Shown: positions 25,879-33,926 of the stretch, piece by piece
Layout of the letters: every line of letters begins with the position of its first letter
How positions within the stretch are numbered: the first letter of the stretch is position 1
Origin: an uncultured Prochlorococcus sp.
Lineage (GTDB): Bacteria > Cyanobacteriota > Cyanobacteriia > PCC-6307 > Cyanobiaceae
Assembly (NCBI GenBank): GCA_902606255.1
Contig: CACLFQ010000003.1
Span: forward strand, 1-54,420
Direction: 5' to 3'
Length of the DNA: 54,420 nt
The notes under the pieces: model-generated
Database searches by the model: none
Seen by the model: only the letters and a program-made list of their open reading frames with translations
Told to the model about the DNA's origin: nothing
Position numbers and translations under genes: made by a program

Positions 25879-26814
25879 TTATTTAATAAAGTTATAATTT
25901 TGAAAGACATATTTACTAACTCTGCCTCCTTTCCTGTATTTGACATATCTTATCAAGTCACCTTCATTACCATTCCATTCAATTGTGAAAATTTGTAGTC
26001 CATTTTCACCAAGTTCATTATAAATGTACTCTCTATCTAAGAAATAAGTTTTTATTGAGCATTTATATTCTTTATCAATATATCTTGGATTAATAACTGC
26101 CCACTTTGACTTGTCAAAGACATAGTAATCACCATTAAACACTTCTCCTTGATTGTTCCTATATGATTGACATTTTTTTATCTCCTCTGCTTCAGATTTT
26201 TCTTGAAATTCATATTCTTTTTTAAAAGATAAGTTTTTACTTGTTGTCTTATTAGTTGATTGTCTTAATGTTGCTGATGGATCTATGATTAAAAACCCTG
26301 ATAAAGGGATTACAAAAAATAGGAAAAATAATCCTAAATATGTTACTAACGCACCTGCTTTGTCATTTTCATCCTTATTTTGATCTTTTTTTCTCTTTGT
26401 ATTTTTAGTTTTTTTCTTATTCTCTCCCCTAACTCTCTCTTCCTTTAATATTCTCAATTCATCCATTAGTTGTTGGTTTTTTGTATCTGTTTTTTTCGTT
26501 ATTTTTTCAGTCTCAGTTAAGGAATAACCAGTTAATTTCTGATCTACTAAATCATCTATAAATTTCTTGGTTTCTTTTTTTAGGAGAGGATCATCTAGGA
26601 AATTAACCAGATTGGCAATTAAACTGCCTTGAGCAGATCTTACTTTAACGACGTTATTAGATTTAAGAAGGATATCAGTATTTATATTGCCATTAATTTT
26701 GTTGAGAATTTGTCTAGCAATTGAAAAATTCTTAACTTCAAGCGATTTTTTGAAAACCTCTTTATCTAAAGTTTTTTTTTCAATAATCAACTTTATGAAT
26801 TCAAATCTATTCAA
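25879..26814 (-). CDS. Unrecognised island protein with central membrane anchor
   Basis: I do not recognise this 311-residue protein. Residues 1-125 are helical and charged, with no signal peptide. Residues 126-152 are a Lys-rich linker (ENKKKTKNTKRKKDQ), residues about 154-177 are a single hydrophobic membrane helix, and 200-311 form a soluble, Tyr/Lys/Asp-rich, probably beta-rich domain. The basic linker before the helix predicts N-terminus in, C-terminal domain out. It is the only gene of the first island block, bracketed by 21-bp repeats and att copies. A 16-bp perfect palindrome lies 33 bases before its ATG. Confidence 0.65.
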   Translation of the reverse strand: MNRFEFIKLIIEKKTLDKEVFKKSLEVKNFSIARQILNKINGNINTDILLKSNNVVKVRSAQGSLIANLVNFLDDPLLKKETKKFIDDLVDQKLTGYSLTETEKITKKTDTKNQQLMDELRILKEERVRGENKKKTKNTKRKKDQNKDENDKAGALVTYLGLFFLFFVIPLSGFLIIDPSATLRQSTNKTTSKNLSFKKEYEFQEKSEAEEIKKCQSYRNNQGEVFNGDYYVFDKSKWAVINPRYIDKEYKCSIKTYFLDREYIYNELGENGLQIFTIEWNGNEGDLIRYVKYRKGGRVSKYVFQNYNFIK

Positions 26815-26847
26815 GACGATTATTCAAGAAACTTTTGGAGATTCTAA

Positions 26848-26863
26848 TTCTTTTTAAAAAGAA
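26848..26863. promoter_or_regulatory. 16-bp perfect palindrome upstream of the 311-aa gene
   Basis: TTCTTTTTAAAAAGAA is self-complementary and lies 33 bases upstream of the minus-strand ATG at 26814. It could be an operator or just A/T-run chance; no regulator gene can be matched to it. Confidence 0.3.
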
Positions 26864-26891
26864 GTCTATCTTTTATAATTTTTCAGGTTAT

Positions 26892-26912
26892 TTCTTGTTG
26901 TTTTCTTGTTTT
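26892..26912 (+). repeat. 21-bp direct repeat, right copy
   Basis: Exact copy of 25832-25852. It also forms the start of the roughly 100-bp repeat that ends in att copy 2. Confidence 0.6.
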
Positions 26913-26999
26913 TTTGATTTATATGGGTTTCAAAAATGATCATAAGTATCCATTTCAGTTCTTAAATGTTCAATAATATATCTCGCCCGGGGAGTTTAT
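26899..26999 (+). repeat. About 100-bp att-flanking repeat, copy A
   Basis: Aligns by eye over about 100 bases with 27945-28044 at roughly 75-80% identity. Shared blocks include TGTTTTCTTGTTTT, ATGATCATAA, AGTTCTTAAA, TATCTC and GGAGTTTAT. Each copy ends in the att-like tRNA segment. This is more than the tRNA match alone and suggests that both ends came from related elements. Confidence 0.7.
26984..26996 (+). repeat. att-like copy 2 (exact repeat of tRNA-Asn 3' end)
   Basis: CGCCCGGGGAGTT matches 25696-25708 base for base, in the same orientation and 1288 bases downstream. The preceding bases (TATCT) diverge from the tRNA T-loop, so only the 3' end was duplicated. Confidence 0.78.
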
Positions 27000-27022
27000 T
27001 TCTATTGAATCTTATCTGTGTT

Positions 27023-27056
27023 AGACATCATGCGATTTTCATATGATGTCTTTTTT
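27023..27056 (+). terminator. Intrinsic terminator after att copy 2
   Basis: A nine-base-pair stem AGACATCAT/ATGATGTCT with an 11-base loop is followed by a T run. It sits 26 bases after att copy 2, close to the 25-base distance from copy 1 to the tRNA terminator, although no tRNA body precedes it. Confidence 0.75.
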
Positions 27057-27124
27057 AGTGCTGACCTTAATTTTGTGGAAAAAGGATAAATCATACGTTT
27101 TCATGTTACACAATATTCTCCTTT

Positions 27125-27298
27125 TTATTGGTCGGGAAGATCTAAACCCCTAATTTTCTTCCATCTTGAATACATGTATCCCATATAGATTTCTTGCATA
27201 TAATTCTTTGCACCATTTTCTAATATATTTTTTGAAAATTTATTATTGAACTTCTTACTTGCAAGGAGTTCTTTTCTCCAATCTATTTCTTCTTTCAT
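27125..27298 (-). CDS. Small island protein, 57 aa
   Basis: A short reading frame with start ATG 27298-27296 overlapping the TGA of the 59-aa gene upstream (ATGA). The product is soluble and basic, beginning MKEEIDWRKELLASKKF and ending KIRGLDLPDQ. The W-R-K-E-L-L stretch resembles W-Q-K-E-F-L in the 59-aa neighbour, so the two may be distant duplicates. I cannot assign a family. Coupled starts are the main support for it being real. Confidence 0.55.
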   Translation of the reverse strand: MKEEIDWRKELLASKKFNNKFSKNILENGAKNYMQEIYMGYMYSRWKKIRGLDLPDQ

Positions 27299-27474
27299 TG
27301 CTGTTGCTGCTCTTGTATTTTCTTCAATCTTTCGTATTCAACATGTAGAACATCTAAACGCCAAGCATCTTTCAATCCTTTGACACCTCCCATTAAGAGT
27401 TTTGCATCTGAAGGTGGATGAGATTTCATATTCAAGAACTCTTTTTGCCAAGATTTGTCATCCCATTGAGTCAT
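27295..27474 (-). CDS. Small island protein, 59 aa
   Basis: This 59-residue frame opens MTQWDDKSWQKEFLNMKS and ends in a helical, Gln-rich EYERLKKIQEQQQQ tail. Its ATG overlaps the stop of the HTH fragment (ATGA) and its own stop overlaps the next ATG, so three frames are chained on the minus strand. It is soluble, with no known domain. The coupling and the shared W-x-K-E motif with the 57-aa product argue for genuine genes. Confidence 0.58.
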   Translation of the reverse strand: MTQWDDKSWQKEFLNMKSHPPSDAKLLMGGVKGLKDAWRLDVLHVEYERLKKIQEQQQQ

Positions 27475-27554
27475 ACTGCTAATTTCTCTCTTTTAAATAT
27501 AGTTGCAACCGTTGATCTACTCATACCTAATGCTCTTCGAATAGTTCCATAACT
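27471..27554 (-). pseudogene. Truncated helix-turn-helix DNA-binding remnant
   Basis: The frame between an in-frame TAA and the TGA at 27471-27473 encodes SYGTIRRALGMSRSTVATIF followed by KREKLAV. This reads as a helix-turn-helix of the resolvase/transposase type (IRRALGMSRSTV). There is no upstream start in frame except ATT or the internal ATG, so the N-terminal part has been lost. Its stop overlaps the 59-aa ATG. It is either a decayed regulator or integrase piece, or a leader-like micro-ORF. Confidence 0.5.
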
Positions 27555-27562
27555 TTAATAAA

Positions 27563-27880
27563 TTAGTTAATTATTTTTTTAATTTTTTCTAAATTCCATT
27601 TATCAAATATTAATTTCATTTCTCTTTCGTAGTATCTTACTTTCTTTGAGAAAGGTAGTTGTTGAACAATTATCCCAAAGGGAAATTTAAAAAAAGAAGA
27701 AACATAAACTATATAAAACTCGATAAATGAAGGTTTTGGTGGGAGAGGTAAATTTTTTACATATGCCCAATCAATGCATGGGTTTAGTTGCTTATCACTT
27801 GCGATAATATTTTTTTTACATCTCCACCAAGAGAATAGATAAATGCAAATAAAAATCGGTAGTGGAAGAAGTCGCAACAT
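27563..27880 (-). CDS. Unrecognised island protein, 105 aa
   Basis: The product starts with a hydrophobic segment (LRLLPLPIFICIYLFSWW, residues 2-19), either a signal anchor or one membrane helix. An aromatic- and Pro-rich body follows (WAYVKNLPLPPKPSFIEFYIVYVSSFFKFPFGIIV), then a basic C-terminus. No family is recognised. It is upstream of the HTH remnant on the same strand with eight bases between, so all four frames may be one transcript ending near 27125. Base composition is as A/T-rich as its neighbours. Confidence 0.5.
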   Translation of the reverse strand: MLRLLPLPIFICIYLFSWWRCKKNIIASDKQLNPCIDWAYVKNLPLPPKPSFIEFYIVYVSSFFKFPFGIIVQQLPFSKKVRYYEREMKLIFDKWNLEKIKKIIN

Positions 27881-27944
27881 TAAATATCAAGGATAATTTT
27901 TCTTCTTATTGTTTTTATAAATGATAGTTTAGTTTTTCTTGAAA

Positions 27945-28044
27945 TGTTTTCTTGTTTTATAGTTTCATATGGTTTCAAATATGATCATAAATATTTAGAT
28001 AAGTTCTTAAAGGGTCATAGAGGTATCTCTCCCTAGGAGTTTAT
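27945..28044 (+). repeat. About 100-bp att-flanking repeat, copy B, with degenerate att copy 3
   Basis: Partner of 26899-26999. It ends TATCTCTCCCTAGGAGTTTAT, where copy A ends TATCTCGCCCGGGGAGTTTAT: the tRNA-like core has two changes (G to T twice). Copy 3 therefore looks like an older, decayed attachment site. Confidence 0.68.
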
Positions 28045-28063
28045 ACATTTCAAAAAGTTATGT

Positions 28064-28094
28064 AAAGTCACCTTTTTAAAGATGACTTTTTATT
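28064..28094 (+). terminator. Intrinsic terminator after att copy 3
   Basis: The stem AAAGTCA/TGACTTT with a 12-base loop is followed by a T-rich run. It lies about 22 bases after att copy 3, repeating the arrangement seen after copies 1 and 2, with a different stem sequence each time. Confidence 0.65.
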
Positions 28095-28158
28095 TCCATG
28101 AACCCTTTTTCCAAAAAGTGGTTAGCCGAGGATTTAATGTAAAAATTTATATTCTATT

Positions 28159-28178
28159 AAGAACAGTAAATAGAACAA
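28159..28178 (+). repeat. 20-bp direct repeat, copy 1
   Basis: AAGAACAGTAAATAGAACAA is identical to 28238-28257. Here it also sits in an inverted arrangement, TTCTATT (28152-28158) facing AATAGAA (28169-28175), as an operator would. A related element AGTAAATAGAA occurs near 28935. Confidence 0.7.
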
Positions 28179-28237
28179 AATAATTTATTTTTTTATAATT
28201 ATTTAAATTAGTTTAAAAAGATTATGTCTTATGTTTA

Positions 28238-28257
28238 AAGAACAGTAAATAGAACAA
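28238..28257 (+). repeat. 20-bp direct repeat, copy 2
   Basis: Identical to 28159-28178, 79 bases downstream. The two lie between att copy 3 and the end of the 119-aa gene. They could be recombinase arm sites or repressor operators. Confidence 0.7.
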
Positions 28258-28365
28258 CTGTCAATTCTCTATATAAAAAAAAATACGTTTTTATTGATTT
28301 TTACGTTCTATATAATCAAGATATCTTTTCTTTTGTATGGTATAAATTACACCTTGCAGGACTTT

Positions 28366-28725
28366 CTAGTCATCCCACATATCCGTTTTCTCTTTATCTA
28401 GATTATTCCTATCAAGTAATTCTATTCTTCGTTTTTGAGAATCTATTTCTGTTTCAAGAACGTTTTTCTCGTCAATGTATTTTTTTTGTATATTTAGGAT
28501 AACTATTTCAAATTGCTCTCCAAAAAAATCTGACATTTCTCTCCATGCTTCCATTTCTTCTTCTTTGTCGATAGTATCGTTTATCTGATGAGAAATAATT
28601 TCTAGTACATATTGTTTAAGCTCTTGATGACTCATCGATTCAACTTTTTTTTGAATATAAAATTCTTTAAGTTTTTCTATTTGTTTTTTGGATAAATCAG
28701 AAAAGATAAATGACTTTTTTTTCAT
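28366..28725 (-). CDS. Unrecognised charged helical protein, 119 aa
   Basis: The 119-residue soluble protein is almost entirely helical and charged. It begins MKKKSFIFSDLSKKQIEKLK, continues FYIQKKVESMSHQELKQYVLEIISHQI, and has EEEMEAWREMSDFFGEQFE in the middle; residues 85-110 are a likely coiled coil. The composition is typical of small accessory proteins in marine picocyanobacteria, but I cannot name a family. It reads toward the 20-bp repeats and att copy 3 and away from rpaA. The absence of core-gene motifs and its position make it part of the island. Confidence 0.62.
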   Translation of the reverse strand: MKKKSFIFSDLSKKQIEKLKEFYIQKKVESMSHQELKQYVLEIISHQINDTIDKEEEMEAWREMSDFFGEQFEIVILNIQKKYIDEKNVLETEIDSQKRRIELLDRNNLDKEKTDMWDD

Positions 28726-29128
28726 AAATACTTAAATTTTTTTTAATATAGACAAAAATTATTAATTTATACACTCATAATAAATTAAAAAATTGAAACT
28801 CAGTAAATCCACTTCGAAAACTGAGAATCACTATTTAATTTCATATTCAGATACCTTGCTATATCAATTTAAATTAGATATTCTTTCAAAGACAATCATT
28901 ATTTTTTTCTGATATACCACTGATTATTAAGAAAAAGTAAATAGAATTGGAAGAAATTGTAAAATTTAAACTTTTAAAAAATTTGCAATTTCTCTCTAAT
29001 TCCTTGCCATTATTGAATTAATTGGTAAATCTAATTGCTAAAATTGTTTACACTAATTCAGCAATCTTTACAATTTCTTGAGAGAATTATATTACTAAAA
29101 ATTATCTTTAATTTAATAGTCTATCAAT
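28726..29128. other. Intergenic region upstream of rpaA
   Basis: No gene is seen in this 400-base stretch. It holds a hairpin CTCAGT/ACTGAG (28799-28825) with no T-run, a partial AGTAAATAGAA repeat near 28935, an inverted AGAAATTG/CAATTTCT pair (about 28951-28992), and two TTTACA direct repeats 20 bases apart (29047 and 29067). The rpaA promoter must lie in the last 100 bases, but I cannot call a clear -35/-10 pair. Confidence 0.5.
29047..29072 (+). promoter_or_regulatory. TTTACA direct repeats upstream of rpaA (possible RpaB-type site)
   Basis: TTTACA occurs at 29047-29052 and 29067-29072, two helical turns apart. HLR1, the RpaB site, is two TTTACA-like halves 10 bases apart, so this is not a standard HLR1. 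A regulatory role is speculative. Confidence 0.25.
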
Positions 29129-29911
29129 ATGAAAATTTCAATCCTTTTAATTGAAGATGATCGTGATATGCGTGATTTGGTGGCGAGGCATTTAGAACAT
29201 TCTGGTTTCGATGTCCAAAAAGCTGAAGACGGTATTAAAGGACAAGCATTAGCTCTTCAATACTCACCAGATTTAATACTCTTAGATTTAATGCTGCCAA
29301 ATGTTGACGGTTTAACTTTGTGCCAGCGACTTAGAAGAGATGAGAGAACATCAAATATTCCAATTCTGATGATAACTGCATTAGGTGGACTTAAAGATAA
29401 AGTGACTGGGTTTAATTCTGGAGCAGATGATTACATTACTAAACCATTCGATCTAGAAGAATTGTATGTACGCATAAAAGCATTACTAAGAAGAACCAAT
29501 AGAGCACAATTGAATTCTGATAACCAGCAAGAAATATTAAATTATGGCCCTCTAACTCTTGTTCCGGAAAGATTTGAAGCTATCTGGTTTGAATCTCCTA
29601 TTAGATTAACTCATCTTGAGTTTGAATTACTCCACTGTCTTTTGCAGAGACACGGTCAAACTGTATCGCCAGCATCAATTCTTAAAGAAGTATGGGGATA
29701 TGAACCCGATGATGATATTGAAACAATAAGAGTTCATATTAGACACTTACGCACCAAACTAGAACCTGATCCACGTAAGCCTACATATATAAAAACTGTA
29801 TATGGTGCTGGATATTGTCTTGAGTTACCTATTGGTTCTCAAGTTGAAACTTCGAGGCAAGAGTTTTTTCAAGCAAGAAATCCTGATTTGATAAATCCTG
29901 CCCTTAATTAA
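29129..29911 (+). CDS. rpaA: OmpR-type response regulator RpaA
   Basis: RpaA is the output regulator of the Kai circadian clock, phosphorylated by SasA, and controls day/night gene expression. The 260-residue protein has a receiver domain (1-122) with acidic pocket E9-D10-D11, phospho-acceptor D53 (LILLDLMLP) and the KPF lysine. The C-terminal winged helix contains [20 protein letters not shown] and [19 protein letters not shown]. The segments [17 protein letters not shown] and [19 protein letters not shown] distinguish RpaA from RpaB. Its 5' side borders the tRNA-Asn island, so its promoter region may have been rearranged by insertion. Confidence 0.94.
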   Translation: MKISILLIEDDRDMRDLVARHLEHSGFDVQKAEDGIKGQALALQYSPDLILLDLMLPNVDGLTLCQRLRRDERTSNIPILMITALGGLKDKVTGFNSGADDYITKPFDLEELYVRIKALLRRTNRAQLNSDNQQEILNYGPLTLVPERFEAIWFESPIRLTHLEFELLHCLLQRHGQTVSPASILKEVWGYEPDDDIETIRVHIRHLRTKLEPDPRKPTYIKTVYGAGYCLELPIGSQVETSRQEFFQARNPDLINPALN

Positions 29912-29913
29912 TC

Positions 29914-30876
29914 TCATAAATCTTCTATTGAAATTTTTAAAAAAGTAATTTCCCAAGCCAACCTTGGTTGGATGTTTTTTCTTAAAAGATATTTTAATTT
30001 TTCAAGTTTTTTAACTAAATCAATATTTTTTGTCTTTCTCCACCAAATAGTTTGAATTAAATTGACTAAACAAATCTGCTGATAAATTTCTAATTTTTCA
30101 GATATTAATTTAGATCTTTCTAATATTTCCAAGCTATTTTTTATTGGAGAATCTAATTTGCTTATAATTTCATCTGAAAAAGAATTCCAAATTTCAATAT
30201 TTTTCAATAATTGATTTGGAGATCCATTTGCAGAATTTATTAAATCTTCAAATTTTAATTTTGTATTAATATTTAATTTAGAAGTATCTAAATATTCTTT
30301 CAAAATAAACTTTATTTTTTTACTAGAAAAGGACCTAAATCTGACGATTTGACATCTTGAGATGATCGTATCTAAGAGAAGGTTTAATTTAGATGTTAGT
30401 AAAATAAAAATGCCGTTAATAGGTTCTTCTAAGGTTTTTAAAAGGCAATTTGAGGCTGCTTCGTTCAAGAGGTGTGCATCAATAATTAAAACAATTTTTT
30501 TATCTGAGTTTATTGATTTTTGACTAAGAAAAGTTTTGATATTACGTATTTGAGCAATTTTAATAATCTCAGATCCACTTTTTATTGTTTTTTCAAGATC
30601 GGAATTTCCTGAACTTTTAGTTGCAGAAAGAGACTCAGGTTCAATAATTAAAAAATCAGGATGGTTATTGTTTGTAATTCTCTCTTCAATATTTTCGCTT
30701 GGTGAAGACTGTTTGAAAATCTCTTTTATAAATTTAAGAGCAGTTTGCTTTTTTCCTACTCCATCAGCACCATAAAATATATAACCATTAGCAAATGATT
30801 TGTTTTTAATTATGTTGTTAAGACAGGTATTGACTGCTTCATTCAAGAAAAAATTATTTTTTTTAACCTCAATCAT
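29914..30876 (-). CDS. holB: DNA polymerase III subunit delta prime
   Basis: The delta-prime subunit works in the clamp loader that places the beta sliding clamp on DNA. The 320-residue AAA+ protein has a P-loop-like [11 protein letters not shown] near residue 34, [26 protein letters not shown] (Walker B-like and sensor region) and [11 protein letters not shown]. The zinc-binding cysteines of E. coli delta prime are not seen; a Ser/Asn-rich insert ([16 protein letters not shown]) occupies the region before the central helix. It overlaps the tmk stop by four bases and converges on rpaA with a two-base gap. Confidence 0.88.
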   Translation of the reverse strand: MIEVKKNNFFLNEAVNTCLNNIIKNKSFANGYIFYGADGVGKKQTALKFIKEIFKQSSPSENIEERITNNNHPDFLIIEPESLSATKSSGNSDLEKTIKSGSEIIKIAQIRNIKTFLSQKSINSDKKIVLIIDAHLLNEAASNCLLKTLEEPINGIFILLTSKLNLLLDTIISRCQIVRFRSFSSKKIKFILKEYLDTSKLNINTKLKFEDLINSANGSPNQLLKNIEIWNSFSDEIISKLDSPIKNSLEILERSKLISEKLEIYQQICLVNLIQTIWWRKTKNIDLVKKLEKLKYLLRKNIQPRLAWEITFLKISIEDL

Positions 30877-31511
30877 TTGTTATTAGAAAAATTGTTTATC
30901 AAAGTCTCTTTCATTTGATTAGAAATAGTTTTAATATTTTGTGAAGCAGATATTACTTTCCAGTTTTTTTGTTTGGCAATTAGTTTGAAGCCTTCATTTA
31001 CTTTTTCTAAAAATCTAATACCTTCTGATTCTATTCTGTCTGGAATTTCATTTTTTCTTCGGAATATGCTCTCCTCTGGAGAAATTTCTAAGAAGAAAGT
31101 GAGATCAGGAGATTCTCCTTGACACACAATTGATTCAATATTTTTAATTATTTCTAAATTTATATTTCTTCCATAGCCTTGATAAGCCAGAGTGGAGTCG
31201 GAAAATCTATCACTTATTACCCAATCATTGTTATTTAAGGCAGGTGAAATAATTTTGGAAACGTGTTCAGCTCTATCCGCTGAATAAAGCAATAATTCAG
31301 CAAGAGATGAAGGCTTGTTATTTTCATTATTATCAAGAATCAGTCCTCTAAGTTTTTTCCCTAAAAGACTGCCTCCAGGCTCTTTAGTTGTGATTAATTT
31401 AGACCCTTTTTTTATTAGACCACTATTAGGTAGCCATTTAGATAGTTCATCTATTTGGGTAGTTTTACCACATCCATCAATACCCTCAATAACAATAAAT
31501 TTTCCTTTCAT
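30873..31511 (-). CDS. tmk: Thymidylate kinase
   Basis: TMP kinase makes dTDP. The 212-residue enzyme begins [20 protein letters not shown], with the P-loop [11 protein letters not shown]. It contains [16 protein letters not shown] (the DR/EPGGT-type TMP-binding motif) and [15 protein letters not shown] (DRY-like). The lid is short. It overlaps holB by four bases, and its ATG directly abuts the stop of the copper ATPase gene upstream, giving a packed copper-ATPase-tmk-holB run. Confidence 0.95.
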   Translation of the reverse strand: MKGKFIVIEGIDGCGKTTQIDELSKWLPNSGLIKKGSKLITTKEPGGSLLGKKLRGLILDNNENNKPSSLAELLLYSADRAEHVSKIISPALNNNDWVISDRFSDSTLAYQGYGRNINLEIIKNIESIVCQGESPDLTFFLEISPEESIFRRKNEIPDRIESEGIRFLEKVNEGFKLIAKQKNWKVISASQNIKTISNQMKETLINNFSNNK

Positions 31512-33815
31512 TTAATCCAAAGATAAAGCATTAATTACAACTGTAATAGAGCTAATAGCCATCAATAATGCTGCGATTGAGGGAGTAAGAAGAATACCGT
31601 ATTTAGGGAATAAAATGCCTGCGGCTAAAGGTATAGCTATTAAGTTGTAACCAAAAGCCCATGTTAAATTTTGCTTTATTTTTCTTATAGTTTTTTTGGC
31701 AAGATTTAAGGCATAGGGTAATCCATTTAGTTGATCTCCCATCAATACTACATCTGCATTTGCCTTGGCTATTTGAGTCCCTGATCCCACCGCAATTCCT
31801 AAGTCTGAAGATGCTAACGCTGGGACATCATTAATACCATCACCAATCATTGCTACTTTATGATTAATTTTTAAATTTTCTATAGTCTTTAGTTTCATTT
31901 CGGGAAGAAGATTCCATTTTACTTCTGTTTCTTTAAAACCAATTTTTTTTGCTAAAGCTAAAACTGTTTGTTTCCTATCTCCACTTAAAATATTAATTTT
32001 AAATTTGTTTTTTCTTAAATTTTGAACTGTTTTAATTGAATCATCTCTGAGTAAATCTCCTAGGAAGATAAAGCCTAATAACTTTTCTTTGATACTTACT
32101 CCAATGATAGTGTTCATTTTTGTCTCTTCATTTTCAATGACTTTTTTTGCATCACTATCAACAATTATTCCTTGACTAAGTAGCCATTCGATATTCCCAA
32201 TATTAATAAGTCCATCAATTGAGTCTAGTTCTCCAGAAATACCTCGACCTGAATGAGTGAAAATTTTTTTTATTGGAAATAAACTTAAATTTTGTTTTTT
32301 TGCCTCTTGAATTAAGGCATCTGCGATTGGATGTCTGCTTTCCTTTTCTAAACTGGCAGCTATTCTTAATAAAAATAGATGATCATCATTATTTTTATAA
32401 TCAACAATGAAAGGCTTACCTTTTGTTAAAGTACCTGTCTTGTCAAAAATAATGTGATTAATTTTTGAAGCCATCTCTATTTTGTCCCCGCCTTTAAATA
32501 AAACTCCTTTTTTTGCTGCTTTACCTGATGCGACAGTTATTACTGTTGGGGTGGCTAAACCTAATGCACAAGGACAAGCTATTACTAACACAGCAATTGA
32601 CAATTGAATTGCTAAACTAAGGAAATTCTCAGCACTACTACCAAGCGAACTATGAAGTGTATGGCTTGAGTGAGTGATGAATTGATTATTATGACTTAAT
32701 AAATCTGGCCAAATGTTTTTTGCCCCCTTCCACCAAAAAAGGAAGGTTAAAGTAGCAAAAATAAGTACAAAGTAAGTAAATTTGCCTGCAATTTCATCAG
32801 CAATTCTTTGAATGCGAGGTTTTCTAGCGTTTACAGACTCAATAAGATTTACTAGTTTTGCAAGAGAAGAATCCCCTCCGACCTTTTGTACTTTAAGTCT
32901 AAGAGTTGAATTAAGATTTAAAGAACCGCTAGATAGATTGTCGCCTTCTTTTACCTCGATAGGTTTGGATTCTCCAGTAATATGTGAAACATCAACATAT
33001 GAATTACCTTGAGTAACAATGCAGTCAGCAGGTACTCTATCTCCTGCTAAAACTTGAATCTCTTGATCAGGTATTAAAGTGTTTACTCTTATTGATTTTA
33101 GTTGATTATCTTCTGTGTAGATATTTGCCATTTCAGGTTGAAGATCTAATAACTCTCCAATGGATGAACCAGTTTGGTATCTTGCTCTTTCCTCTAAAAA
33201 ACGCCCAATCAATATAAAACCTAACAGCATAACTGGTTCATTAAAAAAACAAGGAAAACCAGTGGCAGGAAATATTAAGGATAGAAGACTTGTTGTATAT
33301 GAGCTTGTGACTCCAAGAGCTACTAAAGAATCCATATCCGGACGGTTCTTAATAAATGACTTAAATCCATTAATAATTATTCCTCTGCCGGGAAATAATA
33401 GAGCTAATGTTGCTAACGAAGCGTGAAAAAATATATTGCCTAATATTGGAAAATTTATATATCTTCCTTCTGCTAGATGACCTAAACCTGAAAATAATAA
33501 AAGTAATAAAGCAAAAGTTAGTTTTTTCCATTGATTATTCCACTTCTTTTTTTTTTCTAATTCTGCCTTATTTATTTTTTTTGAAAAATCATTTATGTAA
33601 ATCTTTGATGGGAAACCATTCTCTTTTAGATTTTTGAGAACTGTTTCTATTTCTATATGTTTCTGGGCAATTTCAAAATATGCACTTTCAGTTAGTAAGT
33701 TAACAGAAACATTTTCAATACCATCAGAATTATTCAATATTTTTTCAACAGTACTAACACAACCTCCGCACTTCATTCCTGTAATGCTTAATTGAATGCT
33801 TTCCATATTTTTCAC
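31512..33815 (-). CDS. Copper-type (P1B) heavy-metal-translocating ATPase
   Basis: The 767-residue pump moves monovalent copper, into the thylakoid or out of the cell, depending on the paralogue (CtaA/PacS type). It has one N-terminal metal-binding HMA domain with GMKCGGC (residues 14-20), several early helices, the intramembrane CPC in CPCALGLATPT, phosphorylation motif DKTGTLTKGK, HPIAD of the P1B N-domain and GDGINDVPALA. The final helices end INALSLD. The CPC-type membrane motif supports copper specificity. A Thr-to-Lys change in the usual GMTCxxC is seen; the two cysteines are intact. It is followed by tmk and divergent from ycf3. Confidence 0.93.
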   Translation of the reverse strand: MKNMESIQLSITGMKCGGCVSTVEKILNNSDGIENVSVNLLTESAYFEIAQKHIEIETVLKNLKENGFPSKIYINDFSKKINKAELEKKKKWNNQWKKLTFALLLLLFSGLGHLAEGRYINFPILGNIFFHASLATLALLFPGRGIIINGFKSFIKNRPDMDSLVALGVTSSYTTSLLSLIFPATGFPCFFNEPVMLLGFILIGRFLEERARYQTGSSIGELLDLQPEMANIYTEDNQLKSIRVNTLIPDQEIQVLAGDRVPADCIVTQGNSYVDVSHITGESKPIEVKEGDNLSSGSLNLNSTLRLKVQKVGGDSSLAKLVNLIESVNARKPRIQRIADEIAGKFTYFVLIFATLTFLFWWKGAKNIWPDLLSHNNQFITHSSHTLHSSLGSSAENFLSLAIQLSIAVLVIACPCALGLATPTVITVASGKAAKKGVLFKGGDKIEMASKINHIIFDKTGTLTKGKPFIVDYKNNDDHLFLLRIAASLEKESRHPIADALIQEAKKQNLSLFPIKKIFTHSGRGISGELDSIDGLINIGNIEWLLSQGIIVDSDAKKVIENEETKMNTIIGVSIKEKLLGFIFLGDLLRDDSIKTVQNLRKNKFKINILSGDRKQTVLALAKKIGFKETEVKWNLLPEMKLKTIENLKINHKVAMIGDGINDVPALASSDLGIAVGSGTQIAKANADVVLMGDQLNGLPYALNLAKKTIRKIKQNLTWAFGYNLIAIPLAAGILFPKYGILLTPSIAALLMAISSITVVINALSLD

Positions 33816-33926
33816 TATTGAAGCAAATTAATGCTTGACCTTTATTTAACTATAATAATAAATGTAATAGACTTTTTAAATAGTTATTTTTTAAATTACT
33901 ATATTAATTTTATTAGTTTTAGAGCA

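Larger units (their letters stand above)
27881..28365. other. Gene-free stretch: att copy 3, terminator and repeats
   Basis: No coding frame is credible here. It contains the second 100-bp att-flanking repeat, the third terminator and the 20-bp repeat pair, with very A/T-rich filler from 28178 to 28365. Confidence 0.7.

Noticed and set aside
28799-28825. Hairpin CTCAGT/ACTGAG read as a terminator
   Set aside because: There is no T-run after the stem and the loop is 15 bases.
33831-33926. Upstream extension of ycf3 from ATG 33831
   Set aside because: The added hydrophobic stretch is not part of Ycf3; GTG 33927 restores the usual 173 residues.
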